A DNA stretch of 64,000 bases from Eubacterium sp. Lineage in GTDB: Bacteria > Bacillota > Clostridia > Lachnospirales > Lachnospiraceae. Made by a program: the position numbers and the translations under genes. The stretch is from the NCBI GenBank assembly GCA_022764165.1, contig JALERM010000181.1:1-64000 (forward strand), given 5' to 3'. Positions within the stretch are counted from its first letter, which is position 1, and every line of letters starts with the position of its first letter. Of the stretch, positions 49,601 through 58,321 are shown one piece after another. The notes under the pieces were generated by a model. It was given only the letters and a program-made list of their open reading frames with translations. It was not told the DNA's origin and did no database searches.

Positions 49601-49893
49601 CTGTAGTTCTGGATACAAATCTTACCGAAGAGCTGATTGAAGAAGGCTTCGTAAGAGAAATCATCAGCAAAGTGCAGACGATGCGAAAAGAAGCCGGATT
49701 CGAAGTAATGGATAAGATCAACGTGTATGTGAAGGACAACAGCGTAATTGAAGACATCATGAAGACACATGCCGATGAGATTCAATCAGAAGTATTAGCA
49801 CAGAGTATCACGATGGATACTACCAAGGGTTATGAAAAGAAATGGAATATTAATTCCGAAGAAGTAATTTTGGCAGTTGAAAAAGTTATGTAA
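46699..49893 (+). CDS. ileS: isoleucyl-tRNA synthetase
   Basis: [35 protein letters not shown]; 1064 aa. Confidence 0.97.
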   Translation: [1064 protein letters not shown]

Positions 49894-49920
49894 TGCCATT
49901 GATTGAATGAGGAGGTAAGG

Positions 49921-52377
49921 ATGTTAGACAAACATTTCAAGAAGGAAGAATTTAAACAGTCTGTAAAGGATAATGTAAAGATGCTTTACAGAAGGACCAT
50001 TGAAGAAGCAACGCAGGAGCAGATTTTCCAGGCTGTTTCTCTGGCTGTAAAAGACGTTATCATTGATAACTGGCTGCTGACCCAGAAACAGTATGAAAAA
50101 GATGATCCGAAAATCGTATATTATCTGTCCATGGAGTTCCTGATGGGACGTGCACTGGGCAACAACCTGATCAACCTGACTGCTTACCAGGAAGTAAAAG
50201 AAGCCCTGGATGAGCTGGGATTTGATCTGAACGTTATTGAAGATCAGGAGCCGGATCCGGCACTGGGTAACGGTGGTCTGGGAAGACTGGCTGCATGTTT
50301 CCTGGATTCTCTGGCAACACTGGGATACTGTGCATATGGCTGTGGTATCCGTTATCACTATGGTCTGTTCAAACAGAAAATCGAGAACGGTTATCAGGTA
50401 GAAGTTCCGGATAACTGGCTGAAGAACGGATATCCGTTCGAACTGCGCCGTCCGGAATATGCAAAAGAAGTTAAGTTCGGCGGATATGTTAAGGTTGAAT
50501 ATGATCATGCTACCGGAAGAAACCGTTTCATCCAGGAAGGATATCAGTCCGTAATGGCTATTCCTTACGATATGCCGATCGTAGGTTATAACAATAAAAT
50601 CGTTAACACCCTGAGGATCTGGGATGCAGAAGCAATCAATGATTTCCGTCTGGATCTGTTTGACAAGGGTGAATATCATAAAGCAGTAGAGCAGGAAAAC
50701 CTGGCTAAGAACATCGTTGAAGTTCTGTATCCGAACGACAACCACTATGCAGGTAAAGAGCTGCGTCTGAAACAGCAGTACTTCTTTGTTTCCGCAAGTA
50801 TTCAGGCTGCTATTGAAAAGTTCAAAAAGTCTCACAGCGATCTGCATGATCTGCCGAAGAAAGTAACCTTCCAGCTGAACGATACTCATCCGACCATGAC
50901 AGTTGCTGAGCTGATGAGAATCCTTCTGGATGAAGAAGGTATGAACTGGGATGAAGCATGGGATATTACTACTCATACATGTGCTTACACCAACCATACC
51001 ATCATGGCAGAAGCTCTGGAAAAATGGCCGATCGAGCTGTTCTCCAAACTGCTTCCGCGTGTTTACCAGATCGTAGAAGAAATCAACCGCAGATTTATCA
51101 TGGAAATCCAGGCAAAATATCCTGGAAATCAGGATAAAGTAAGAAAAATGGCTATTATTTATGATGGTCAGGTTAAGATGGCTCATTTGGCAATTGCCGG
51201 CGGATATTCCGTTAACGGTGTTGCACAGCTGCATACCGAAATCCTGAAAAAACAGGAACTGAGAGATTTCTACGAGATGTATCCGGAGAAATTCAATAAT
51301 AAAACAAACGGTATTACCCAGAGACGTTTCCTGCTTCACGGAAACCAGCTGCTGGCTAACTGGATTACTGATCATATCGGTGATGGATGGATCACCAACC
51401 TGCCGGAGCTGGCAAAACTGAAAGTTTATGCGGATGATAAGAAAGCTCTGCAGGAATTCATGAATATCAAATACCAGAACAAAGTTCGTCTGGCAAAATA
51501 TATTCTGGAACACAATGGTATCGAAGTAAATCCTCATTCTATCTTCGATGTACAGGTTAAGAGACTTCATGAGTACAAACGTCAGCTGATGAACATTCTG
51601 CATGTAATGTATCTGTACAACCAGATCAAAGCTCATCCGGAGATGGATTTCTATCCAAGAACATTTATCTTTGGTGCAAAAGCTGCAGCAGGATACCGTC
51701 GTGCAAAACAGACGATTAAACTGATCAACGCTGTTGCAGATGTGATCAACAACGATGCTTCCATCAACGGAAAACTGAAAGTTGTATTTATCGAGAACTA
51801 TCGTGTATCCAACGCAGAGATGATCTTTGCTGCTGCTGATGTTTCTGAACAGATTTCTACAGCAAGTAAAGAAGCTTCCGGAACCGGTAACATGAAGTTC
51901 ATGCTGAACGGTGCTCCGACAATCGGAACCATGGATGGTGCCAACGTGGAAATCGTAGAAGAAGTTGGAAGAGAAAATGCATTTATCTTCGGTCTTTCTT
52001 CTGATGAAGTTATCAACTTCGAGAACCATGGCGGATATGATCCAAACTACTACTTCAACACAGATCAGGATATCCGTAACGTGCTGATGCAGCTGATCAA
52101 CGGAACTTACTCTCATGGAGATTTCAACATGTTCCGTGAAATCTATGATTCTCTGCTGACAAACAACCAGGGACGTGCAGACCAGTACTTTATCCTGGCT
52201 GACTTCAAGTCCTATGCAGAGGCACAGAGACAGGTTGAAATTGCATACAGAGATACAGACAGATGGGCTAAGATGGCGCTGATGAATACTGCATGCTCCG
52301 GTAAGTTCACATCCGACAGAACTATTCAGCAGTATGTAGATGAAATCTGGCATCTGGATAAAGTTACAATCAGATAA
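49921..52377 (+). CDS. glgP: glycogen/starch phosphorylase
   Basis: EASGTGNMKFMLNGAPTIGTMDGANVEI PLP site; 818 aa. Confidence 0.97.
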   Translation: MLDKHFKKEEFKQSVKDNVKMLYRRTIEEATQEQIFQAVSLAVKDVIIDNWLLTQKQYEKDDPKIVYYLSMEFLMGRALGNNLINLTAYQEVKEALDELGFDLNVIEDQEPDPALGNGGLGRLAACFLDSLATLGYCAYGCGIRYHYGLFKQKIENGYQVEVPDNWLKNGYPFELRRPEYAKEVKFGGYVKVEYDHATGRNRFIQEGYQSVMAIPYDMPIVGYNNKIVNTLRIWDAEAINDFRLDLFDKGEYHKAVEQENLAKNIVEVLYPNDNHYAGKELRLKQQYFFVSASIQAAIEKFKKSHSDLHDLPKKVTFQLNDTHPTMTVAELMRILLDEEGMNWDEAWDITTHTCAYTNHTIMAEALEKWPIELFSKLLPRVYQIVEEINRRFIMEIQAKYPGNQDKVRKMAIIYDGQVKMAHLAIAGGYSVNGVAQLHTEILKKQELRDFYEMYPEKFNNKTNGITQRRFLLHGNQLLANWITDHIGDGWITNLPELAKLKVYADDKKALQEFMNIKYQNKVRLAKYILEHNGIEVNPHSIFDVQVKRLHEYKRQLMNILHVMYLYNQIKAHPEMDFYPRTFIFGAKAAAGYRRAKQTIKLINAVADVINNDASINGKLKVVFIENYRVSNAEMIFAAADVSEQISTASKEASGTGNMKFMLNGAPTIGTMDGANVEIVEEVGRENAFIFGLSSDEVINFENHGGYDPNYYFNTDQDIRNVLMQLINGTYSHGDFNMFREIYDSLLTNNQGRADQYFILADFKSYAEAQRQVEIAYRDTDRWAKMALMNTACSGKFTSDRTIQQYVDEIWHLDKVTIR

Positions 52378-52390
52378 TAAGAATGATAAG

Positions 52391-52434
52391 AATCCTGCGG
52401 GCAGCGATGTGACTGTTGTTCCGCAGGATTTTAG
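52391..52434 (+). terminator. intrinsic terminator of ileS-glgP
   Basis: AATCCTGCGG ... CCGCAGGATTTTA. Confidence 0.75.
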
Positions 52435-52612
52435 CTTGCAAGGAGATAAGACTCCCACCTCTGTAGGTGGCGAGTTACAACAATTTAGTCCTGGTGGGAG
52501 TCCAATCTCCTTCCAAGATAAAGCCTCCGGCGATTGCAGAGGTGCGCAGATGTATTATATCATGCAAAGCATGACGCACACCTCGCAGCAAGTACGCCAA
52601 GGCGTACTTGAA
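52434..52612 (+). repeat. multi-hairpin intergenic element, full copy 2
   Basis: Same element as 6420-6602, begins directly after glgP terminator. Confidence 0.93.
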
Positions 52613-52670
52613 GTTAACTCCTGCCGGAACATACATGATAGAAAATAATAAGAAATAGGGACTGCTATTT

Positions 52671-53867
52671 ATGATTACATTATTTTTGATACCAGTATAT
52701 ATCCTGTTCAGTTTTTATATCTGTCGGTGGCTTTTTCGCTGGATGAATGCATGTCATCGCTGGTTTCAGAAGAAATGGATGAAGATGGTGATTGTGGCGG
52801 CTTATGCATTTGCCTCGTCTACGATTATTATCAGTTTTCTTCTGCCTGTATCACCGGTACAGAGAGTATTGAAGAGAATCGGAAATTACTGGCTTGGCGT
52901 GCTGTTATATATTTTGCTGGTCATCCTGGTGGTAGATCTGATCAGGATTGTGTTAAAGAAAACGAAATGGATTACACCTGAAGTACTGCATTCACGCCGG
53001 ACTTTTGTGGTGTCAGGAGCGTTGTGCATCTGCGTGATTGCAGCTGTAAGTATATATGGAATAACGAATGCAAGACATATCAGGACAACAACCTATAATG
53101 TGGAAATCAATAAAGATGGCGGAAAAATTGCTGATTTGAAAATAGCACTTGCAGCGGATTTACACCTTGGCTATAGTATTGGCCCCTATCATATGGAACA
53201 GATGGTAGAAAAAATCAATGCTATGGATGCAGATATCGTATTGATTGCCGGTGATATTTTTGATAATGAGTATGAGGCTATCAGGGATCCGGACAGGATT
53301 ATCAGCATCTTGCGTGAAATTAAAAGTAAATATGGTGTGTACGCCTGTTATGGAAATCATGATATTCAGGAAAAAATTCTTGTGGGATTCACTTTCCCCG
53401 GTGAGGAAAAGAAGCAGAGTGATCCGAGAATGGATGAACTTCTGGAAAAATCGGGAATTACGCTGCTGAGGGATGAGAGTCTGTTGATTGATGATTCTTT
53501 CTATCTTGTGGGACGTCCGGATTACCGTAAACCGGGAAGGGGAATTGATATCAGAAAGTCACCGGAAGAAGTTGTAGAAGGACTTGATATGATGAAACCA
53601 GTCATTGTGCTGGAGCATGAACCTGTAGAAATGGAAGAACTTGCAGAAGCGGGGGTTGATATGCAGCTTTGCGGACATACCCATGATGGACAGCTGTGGC
53701 CGGGGACGATTACAATCAATCTCTTTTGGGAGAATCCGTGTGGATATCTGAAAAAAGGCAATATGCATAGCATTGTAACTTCGGGAATCGGTGTCTATGG
53801 ACCGGCGATGAGAGTGGGTTCCAGGAGCGAAGTGTGTGAAATCAATGTCGATTTTGATGATATGTAA
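52671..53867 (+). CDS. membrane-anchored metallophosphoesterase
   Basis: LAADLHLGYSIG, GDIFDNEYE, YGNHD, LCGHTHDGQLWPG; N-terminal TM segments. Confidence 0.92.
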   Translation: MITLFLIPVYILFSFYICRWLFRWMNACHRWFQKKWMKMVIVAAYAFASSTIIISFLLPVSPVQRVLKRIGNYWLGVLLYILLVILVVDLIRIVLKKTKWITPEVLHSRRTFVVSGALCICVIAAVSIYGITNARHIRTTTYNVEINKDGGKIADLKIALAADLHLGYSIGPYHMEQMVEKINAMDADIVLIAGDIFDNEYEAIRDPDRIISILREIKSKYGVYACYGNHDIQEKILVGFTFPGEEKKQSDPRMDELLEKSGITLLRDESLLIDDSFYLVGRPDYRKPGRGIDIRKSPEEVVEGLDMMKPVIVLEHEPVEMEELAEAGVDMQLCGHTHDGQLWPGTITINLFWENPCGYLKKGNMHSIVTSGIGVYGPAMRVGSRSEVCEINVDFDDM

Positions 53868-53876
53868 AAAATCCCC

Positions 53877-53905
53877 TTGACGAAATGTGTAAACTGGTAT
53901 ATGGT
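53877..53905 (+). promoter_or_regulatory. putative sigma-A promoter for SAM riboswitch-metK
   Basis: TTGACG, 17 bp spacer, TATGGT. Confidence 0.6.
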
Positions 53906-53935
53906 AGTATTCGTAAATTAAATAATAAAGCTTTT

Positions 53936-54034
53936 CTCTTATTCAGAGTGATGGAGATACATAGGATCTGAGAAGTCACGGCAACCCCGTTGTTACGGAA
54001 GGTGCCTGCCTGAGCGAGTTAATCGAACAATAAG
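53936..54034 (+). ncRNA. SAM (S-box) riboswitch
   Basis: CTTATTCAGAGTGATGGAG...GAAGTCACGGCAACCCC...GGAAGGTGCCTGCCTGAGCGAG...AATAAG upstream of metK. Confidence 0.92.
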
Positions 54035-54055
54035 GGGATTTGATATTAAAATATT

Positions 54056-54083
54056 AAGTCCGCCTTGTGCGGACTTTTGTTTT
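54056..54083 (+). terminator. SAM riboswitch terminator
   Basis: AAGTCCGC CTTGT GCGGACTT TTGTTTT. Confidence 0.85.
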
Positions 54084-54140
54084 ATCTTGAAAGGAGATAA
54101 AACCCGGGAGAAAAGCATCCAGGAAGAAAAGGAGAAGAAC

Positions 54141-55331
54141 ATGGAGAAACGTTTATTTACTTCTGAATCTGTAACTGAAGGCCATCCGGATAAGATCTGT
54201 GACCAGATTTCCGATGCTATTCTTGATGCTCTGATGGAGCAGGATCCCATGAGCCGTGTGGCATGTGAGACAGCAATTACTACGGGTCTGGTGCTGGTTA
54301 TGGGTGAAATTACGACAAAAGCATATGTAGATATCCAGAAAATCGTAAGAGAGACCGTACGTGAGATTGGATATACTCGAGGAAAATATGGATTTGATGC
54401 AGATAATTGTGGTGTGATCACCGCTATCGATGAGCAGTCTGCGGATATTGCTCTCGGTGTGGATAAAGCACTGGAAGCAAAAGAAAATAAAATGACAGAA
54501 GAAGAGCTGGATGCCATTGGTGCAGGAGATCAGGGTATGATGTTCGGATTTGCTACCAATGAAACCGAAGAGTATATGCCGCTTGCTATTTCTCTGGCAC
54601 ACAAACTGACCAGACAGCTGACAAAAGTGAGAAAAGACGGCGTTCTGACCTATCTGAGACCGGATGGCAAATCTCAGGTAACTGTAGAATATGATAAAGA
54701 TGGAAAAGCAGTTCGTCTGGATGCGGTTGTACTTTCCACACAGCATGACCCGGAGGTAACTCAGGAACAGATTCATGAAGATATCAAGAAATATGTATTT
54801 GCTCCGGTACTGCCTGCAGAAATGATTGATGATGATACCAAGTTCTTTATCAATCCTACAGGAAGATTTGTAATCGGTGGACCTCACGGCGACAGCGGTC
54901 TGACCGGAAGAAAAATCATCGTAGATACTTACGGTGGATACGGACGTCACGGCGGCGGTGCATTCTCCGGTAAGGACTGTACAAAAGTTGACCGTTCCGC
55001 AGCCTATGCTGCCCGTTATGTGGCAAAAAATATGGTAGCAGCAGGCCTGGCAGACAAATGTGAGATCCAGCTTTCCTACGCAATCGGTGTTGCACATCCG
55101 ACTTCTGTAAGAGTAGATACCTTTGGAACCGGAAAATTGGAAGATACCAAACTGGTAGAAATTATCCGTGAGAACTTTGATCTGAGACCGGCAGGAATTA
55201 TCAAAATGCTGGATCTGAGACGTCCGATTTACAAACAGACAGCAGCATACGGACATTTCGGAAGAAATGATCTGGATCTGCCGTGGGAAAAACTGGATAA
55301 AGTAGATGTACTGAAAAAATATCTGGCTTAA
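54141..55331 (+). CDS. metK: S-adenosylmethionine synthetase
   Basis: [49 protein letters not shown]-type. Confidence 0.97.
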   Translation: MEKRLFTSESVTEGHPDKICDQISDAILDALMEQDPMSRVACETAITTGLVLVMGEITTKAYVDIQKIVRETVREIGYTRGKYGFDADNCGVITAIDEQSADIALGVDKALEAKENKMTEEELDAIGAGDQGMMFGFATNETEEYMPLAISLAHKLTRQLTKVRKDGVLTYLRPDGKSQVTVEYDKDGKAVRLDAVVLSTQHDPEVTQEQIHEDIKKYVFAPVLPAEMIDDDTKFFINPTGRFVIGGPHGDSGLTGRKIIVDTYGGYGRHGGGAFSGKDCTKVDRSAAYAARYVAKNMVAAGLADKCEIQLSYAIGVAHPTSVRVDTFGTGKLEDTKLVEIIRENFDLRPAGIIKMLDLRRPIYKQTAAYGHFGRNDLDLPWEKLDKVDVLKKYLA

Positions 55332-55364
55332 TATTTCAGTACTTGCAAGTACTGCAAAAGAGAA

Positions 55365-55402
55365 AAAGCGTGAAAGGCAGAAATGCTGTTCACGCTTTCT
55401 TT
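55365..55402 (+). terminator. intrinsic terminator after metK
   Basis: AAAGCGTGAA ... TTCACGCTTTCTTTC. Confidence 0.75.
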
Positions 55403-55514
55403 CATTCAAGTATTTTTTATAGAAAGTTTAGAATTGTCTTTGTTTGTTTAGGTGAAAACAGAATCAGAATATGCTATACTTTTCTTAAATGGATAATCAG
55501 GAACAGGTGTGCAT

Positions 55515-57008
55515 ATGAAATTAAAAAACAGAATCTACATTTCTTTTTTTGTGATTGTTCTGGTTCCGCTGCTGCTTACCGGGATTGCGTTCTGGGGCTT
55601 TGCTGTTTATCAGGTACGTTCTTTGCAGAAGCAGTACGGAATCGAAGAGATTACTTACGAAAATCTTTCTAATAATACGTACATGCTGAACAAAATAACG
55701 CAGAAACTCTGTGCGTCTCTGCAGAAGACAGTGGAGACGGAACCGGATAAGATGGAAGATTTTGGATATCTGGATAACATCAACAGGGAACTGAATGAGA
55801 AGAATGCTTATCTTGTGGTACGTAAAGGGGATGTTATCACCTACAATAAAAGTGGTCTGGATTCCCGGGTCATTGCTTCTGAGCTTCCGATGTACGGTGA
55901 TATGCCGGGAGAGAATGATAAGGGAGTGTATATTGGGAAAGATATACAGGCATTGGTCAAGCAGGTGGATTTCAGGTTTCCGGACGATACGGAGGGAACT
56001 GCGTTTGTTATGATTAGGGCAGATGCTATGGTTCCCCGGATGCAGAGTATGATGATGAACCTGATATTGATCGTTGTACTCATTCTGGCAGTGACAGCAT
56101 TCGGATTGTGTACCTGGACGTATCATGGCGTTATCACGCCGCTGGCACAATTAAAAGTAGCTACCAAGAATATAAAAGAAGGTAATCTTGATTTTACAAT
56201 AGAAAAAATGGGCGTGGAGGAGATTGGTAATCTCTGTGAAGATTTTGAGGAGATGCGAAAGCGCCTGAAACAGACCAATGAGGAAAAGCTTGCTTTTGAT
56301 AAGGAAAACCGGGAATTGATCAGTAATATTTCTCATGATCTGAAAACTCCTATCACAGCGGTTAAGGGTTATGTGGAAGGAATTATGGACGGCGTGGCAG
56401 ATACACCGGAAAAGATGAATCGCTATATTCGAACGATTTATAATAAAGCAAATGAAATGGACCGGCTGATTAATGAACTGACATTTTACTCGAAGATTGA
56501 CACGAACAGGATTCCGTATACGTTCAATAAGATTCATGTGAAGGATTATTTTGAGGATTGTATTGATGACCTGAGTGTAGAACTGGAATCCAGTGGTGTG
56601 TCTCTGACATATTTTGATTATCTGGAGGAAGATGCGATTGTCATTGCGGATGCGGAACAGCTGAAGCGTGTGATCAATAATATTATCAGCAATTCTCTGA
56701 AGTATATGAATAAGCCCAAGGGAGTCATTAATATAAGGCTGCGGGATGTGGGAGATTTTATTCAGATTGAGATTGAGGATAACGGAAAAGGGATTGCGCA
56801 GAAAGATCTGGCAAATATTTTTGACCGTTTTTATCGGACAGATGCTTCCCGCAATTCTTCTAAAGGCGGAAGCGGCATAGGACTTTCCATCGTGAAAAAG
56901 ATTATGGAAGATCACGGCGGCCAGGTCTGGGCGACAAGTAAAGAAGGTACAGGTACAACGATGTATCTGGCTTTGAGAAAATATCAGGAGGTACCGGTAC
57001 ATGAGTAA
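55515..57008 (+). CDS. sensor histidine kinase with HAMP domain
   Basis: LISNISHDLKTPITAVKGYVEGIMDG; N, G boxes (NNIISNSLKYM, DNGKGIAQKDL, GSGIGLSIVKKI). Confidence 0.95.
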   Translation: MKLKNRIYISFFVIVLVPLLLTGIAFWGFAVYQVRSLQKQYGIEEITYENLSNNTYMLNKITQKLCASLQKTVETEPDKMEDFGYLDNINRELNEKNAYLVVRKGDVITYNKSGLDSRVIASELPMYGDMPGENDKGVYIGKDIQALVKQVDFRFPDDTEGTAFVMIRADAMVPRMQSMMMNLILIVVLILAVTAFGLCTWTYHGVITPLAQLKVATKNIKEGNLDFTIEKMGVEEIGNLCEDFEEMRKRLKQTNEEKLAFDKENRELISNISHDLKTPITAVKGYVEGIMDGVADTPEKMNRYIRTIYNKANEMDRLINELTFYSKIDTNRIPYTFNKIHVKDYFEDCIDDLSVELESSGVSLTYFDYLEEDAIVIADAEQLKRVINNIISNSLKYMNKPKGVINIRLRDVGDFIQIEIEDNGKGIAQKDLANIFDRFYRTDASRNSSKGGSGIGLSIVKKIMEDHGGQVWATSKEGTGTTMYLALRKYQEVPVHE

Positions 57009-57690
57009 AATTTTGATTGTAGAAGATGAAGAAGCAATTGCGGATCTGGAGAAGGATTATCTGGAATTGAGCGGGTTTGAGGTTGAGATTGAACACAGAG
57101 GCGATGTGGGATTGAAGCGTGCACTGACAGAGGACTTTAATCTGTTTATTCTGGATCTGATGCTGCCGGAAATGGATGGTTTTGATATTTGCCGGGAGAT
57201 TCGTGCACAGAAAAATACGCCGATTATTATGGTATCCGCAAAGAAAGATGATATCGATAAAATCCGTGGACTGGGTCTTGGTGCCGATGATTATATGACA
57301 AAACCATTCAGCCCCAGTGAACTGGTAGCCAGGGTAAAGGCACATCTGGCCCGTTATGAGAGACTGATCGGAACCGGCGTACAGGAGAATGATATTGTAG
57401 AAATTCGTGGAATCAAGATTGATAAAACTGCCCGTCGGGTATGGGTGAACGGAGAAGAGAAGAACTTTACGACGAAAGAATTTGATCTTCTGACGTTTTT
57501 GGCTCAGAATCCTAACCGGGTATTTACTAAAGATGAGCTGTTCCGGGAAATCTGGGATATGGAATCTGTGGGAGATATTGCGACTGTTACGGTGCATATT
57601 AAGAAAATCAGAGAGAAAATTGAGTTTAATACGGCAAAGCCACAGTATATTGAGACTATCTGGGGTGTGGGATATCGGTTCAAAGTCTGA
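57001..57690 (+). CDS. OmpR/VanR-like response regulator
   Basis: ILIVEDEEAIADL...LILDLMLPEMDG...winged helix C-terminus; overlaps kinase by 8 nt. Confidence 0.96.
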   Translation: MSKILIVEDEEAIADLEKDYLELSGFEVEIEHRGDVGLKRALTEDFNLFILDLMLPEMDGFDICREIRAQKNTPIIMVSAKKDDIDKIRGLGLGADDYMTKPFSPSELVARVKAHLARYERLIGTGVQENDIVEIRGIKIDKTARRVWVNGEEKNFTTKEFDLLTFLAQNPNRVFTKDELFREIWDMESVGDIATVTVHIKKIREKIEFNTAKPQYIETIWGVGYRFKV

Positions 57691-57786
57691 ACTGGCATGG
57701 TAAAAAAGTTAGAAACTGGCTATTTTAATAGAACCAAATATGGTGTAGCATATCGGAAACAAAAGAGATGAGGAGGTTCTATTATT

Positions 57787-58308
57787 ATGAGTTCTAATGA
57801 AGCCGCTGTTAAGAAAGTGAATGTAACGGACATTGCTATTACAGGAGTATGTATTGCCCTGACTCTCGTGGCTACTGCATTTATCAACATCCGTCTGCCA
57901 ATCGCAGCTAATGGTGGTCTTGTTCATCTGGGAAATGTTCCGCTGTTTCTGGCAGCGATCATTTACGGTAAGAAGACAGGTGCATTTGCAGGTGCCTTTG
58001 GTATGGGGCTGTTTGATTTGCTCAGCGGATGGACGCTGTGGGCACCATTTACTTTTGTAATTGTAGGTCTGATGGGATATACGGTAGGCAAAATTACAGA
58101 GAACCGTGTTGGTTTCCGCTGGAATGTACTTGCGATTGCGGCTGCCTGTGTGATTAAAGTGGTTGGATATTACATCGCAGAAGGGATCATCTACAGCAAT
58201 TGGGTTGCTCCGGCACTGTCGATTCCCGGCAATCTGGTTCAGGTTGGTGTTGCCGCAGTGATCGTTCTTCCAGTTGTAGAAGTTGTAAGAAAAGCGATTC
58301 GCAGATAA
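57787..58308 (+). CDS. ECF transporter S component
   Basis: 173 aa, ~6 TM; FINIRLPIAANGGLVHLGNVPLFLAAIIYGKKTGAFAGAFGMGLFDLLSG. Confidence 0.88.
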   Translation: MSSNEAAVKKVNVTDIAITGVCIALTLVATAFINIRLPIAANGGLVHLGNVPLFLAAIIYGKKTGAFAGAFGMGLFDLLSGWTLWAPFTFVIVGLMGYTVGKITENRVGFRWNVLAIAAACVIKVVGYYIAEGIIYSNWVAPALSIPGNLVQVGVAAVIVLPVVEVVRKAIRR

Positions 58309-58321
58309 GGGAGATGCAGAT

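Noticed and set aside
49924-52458. 844 aa minus-strand ORF antisense to glgP
   Set aside because: Same codon-bias artefact; glgP on the + strand is unambiguous.
54153-55409. 418 aa minus-strand ORF antisense to metK
   Set aside because: Codon-bias artefact opposite a clear metK.
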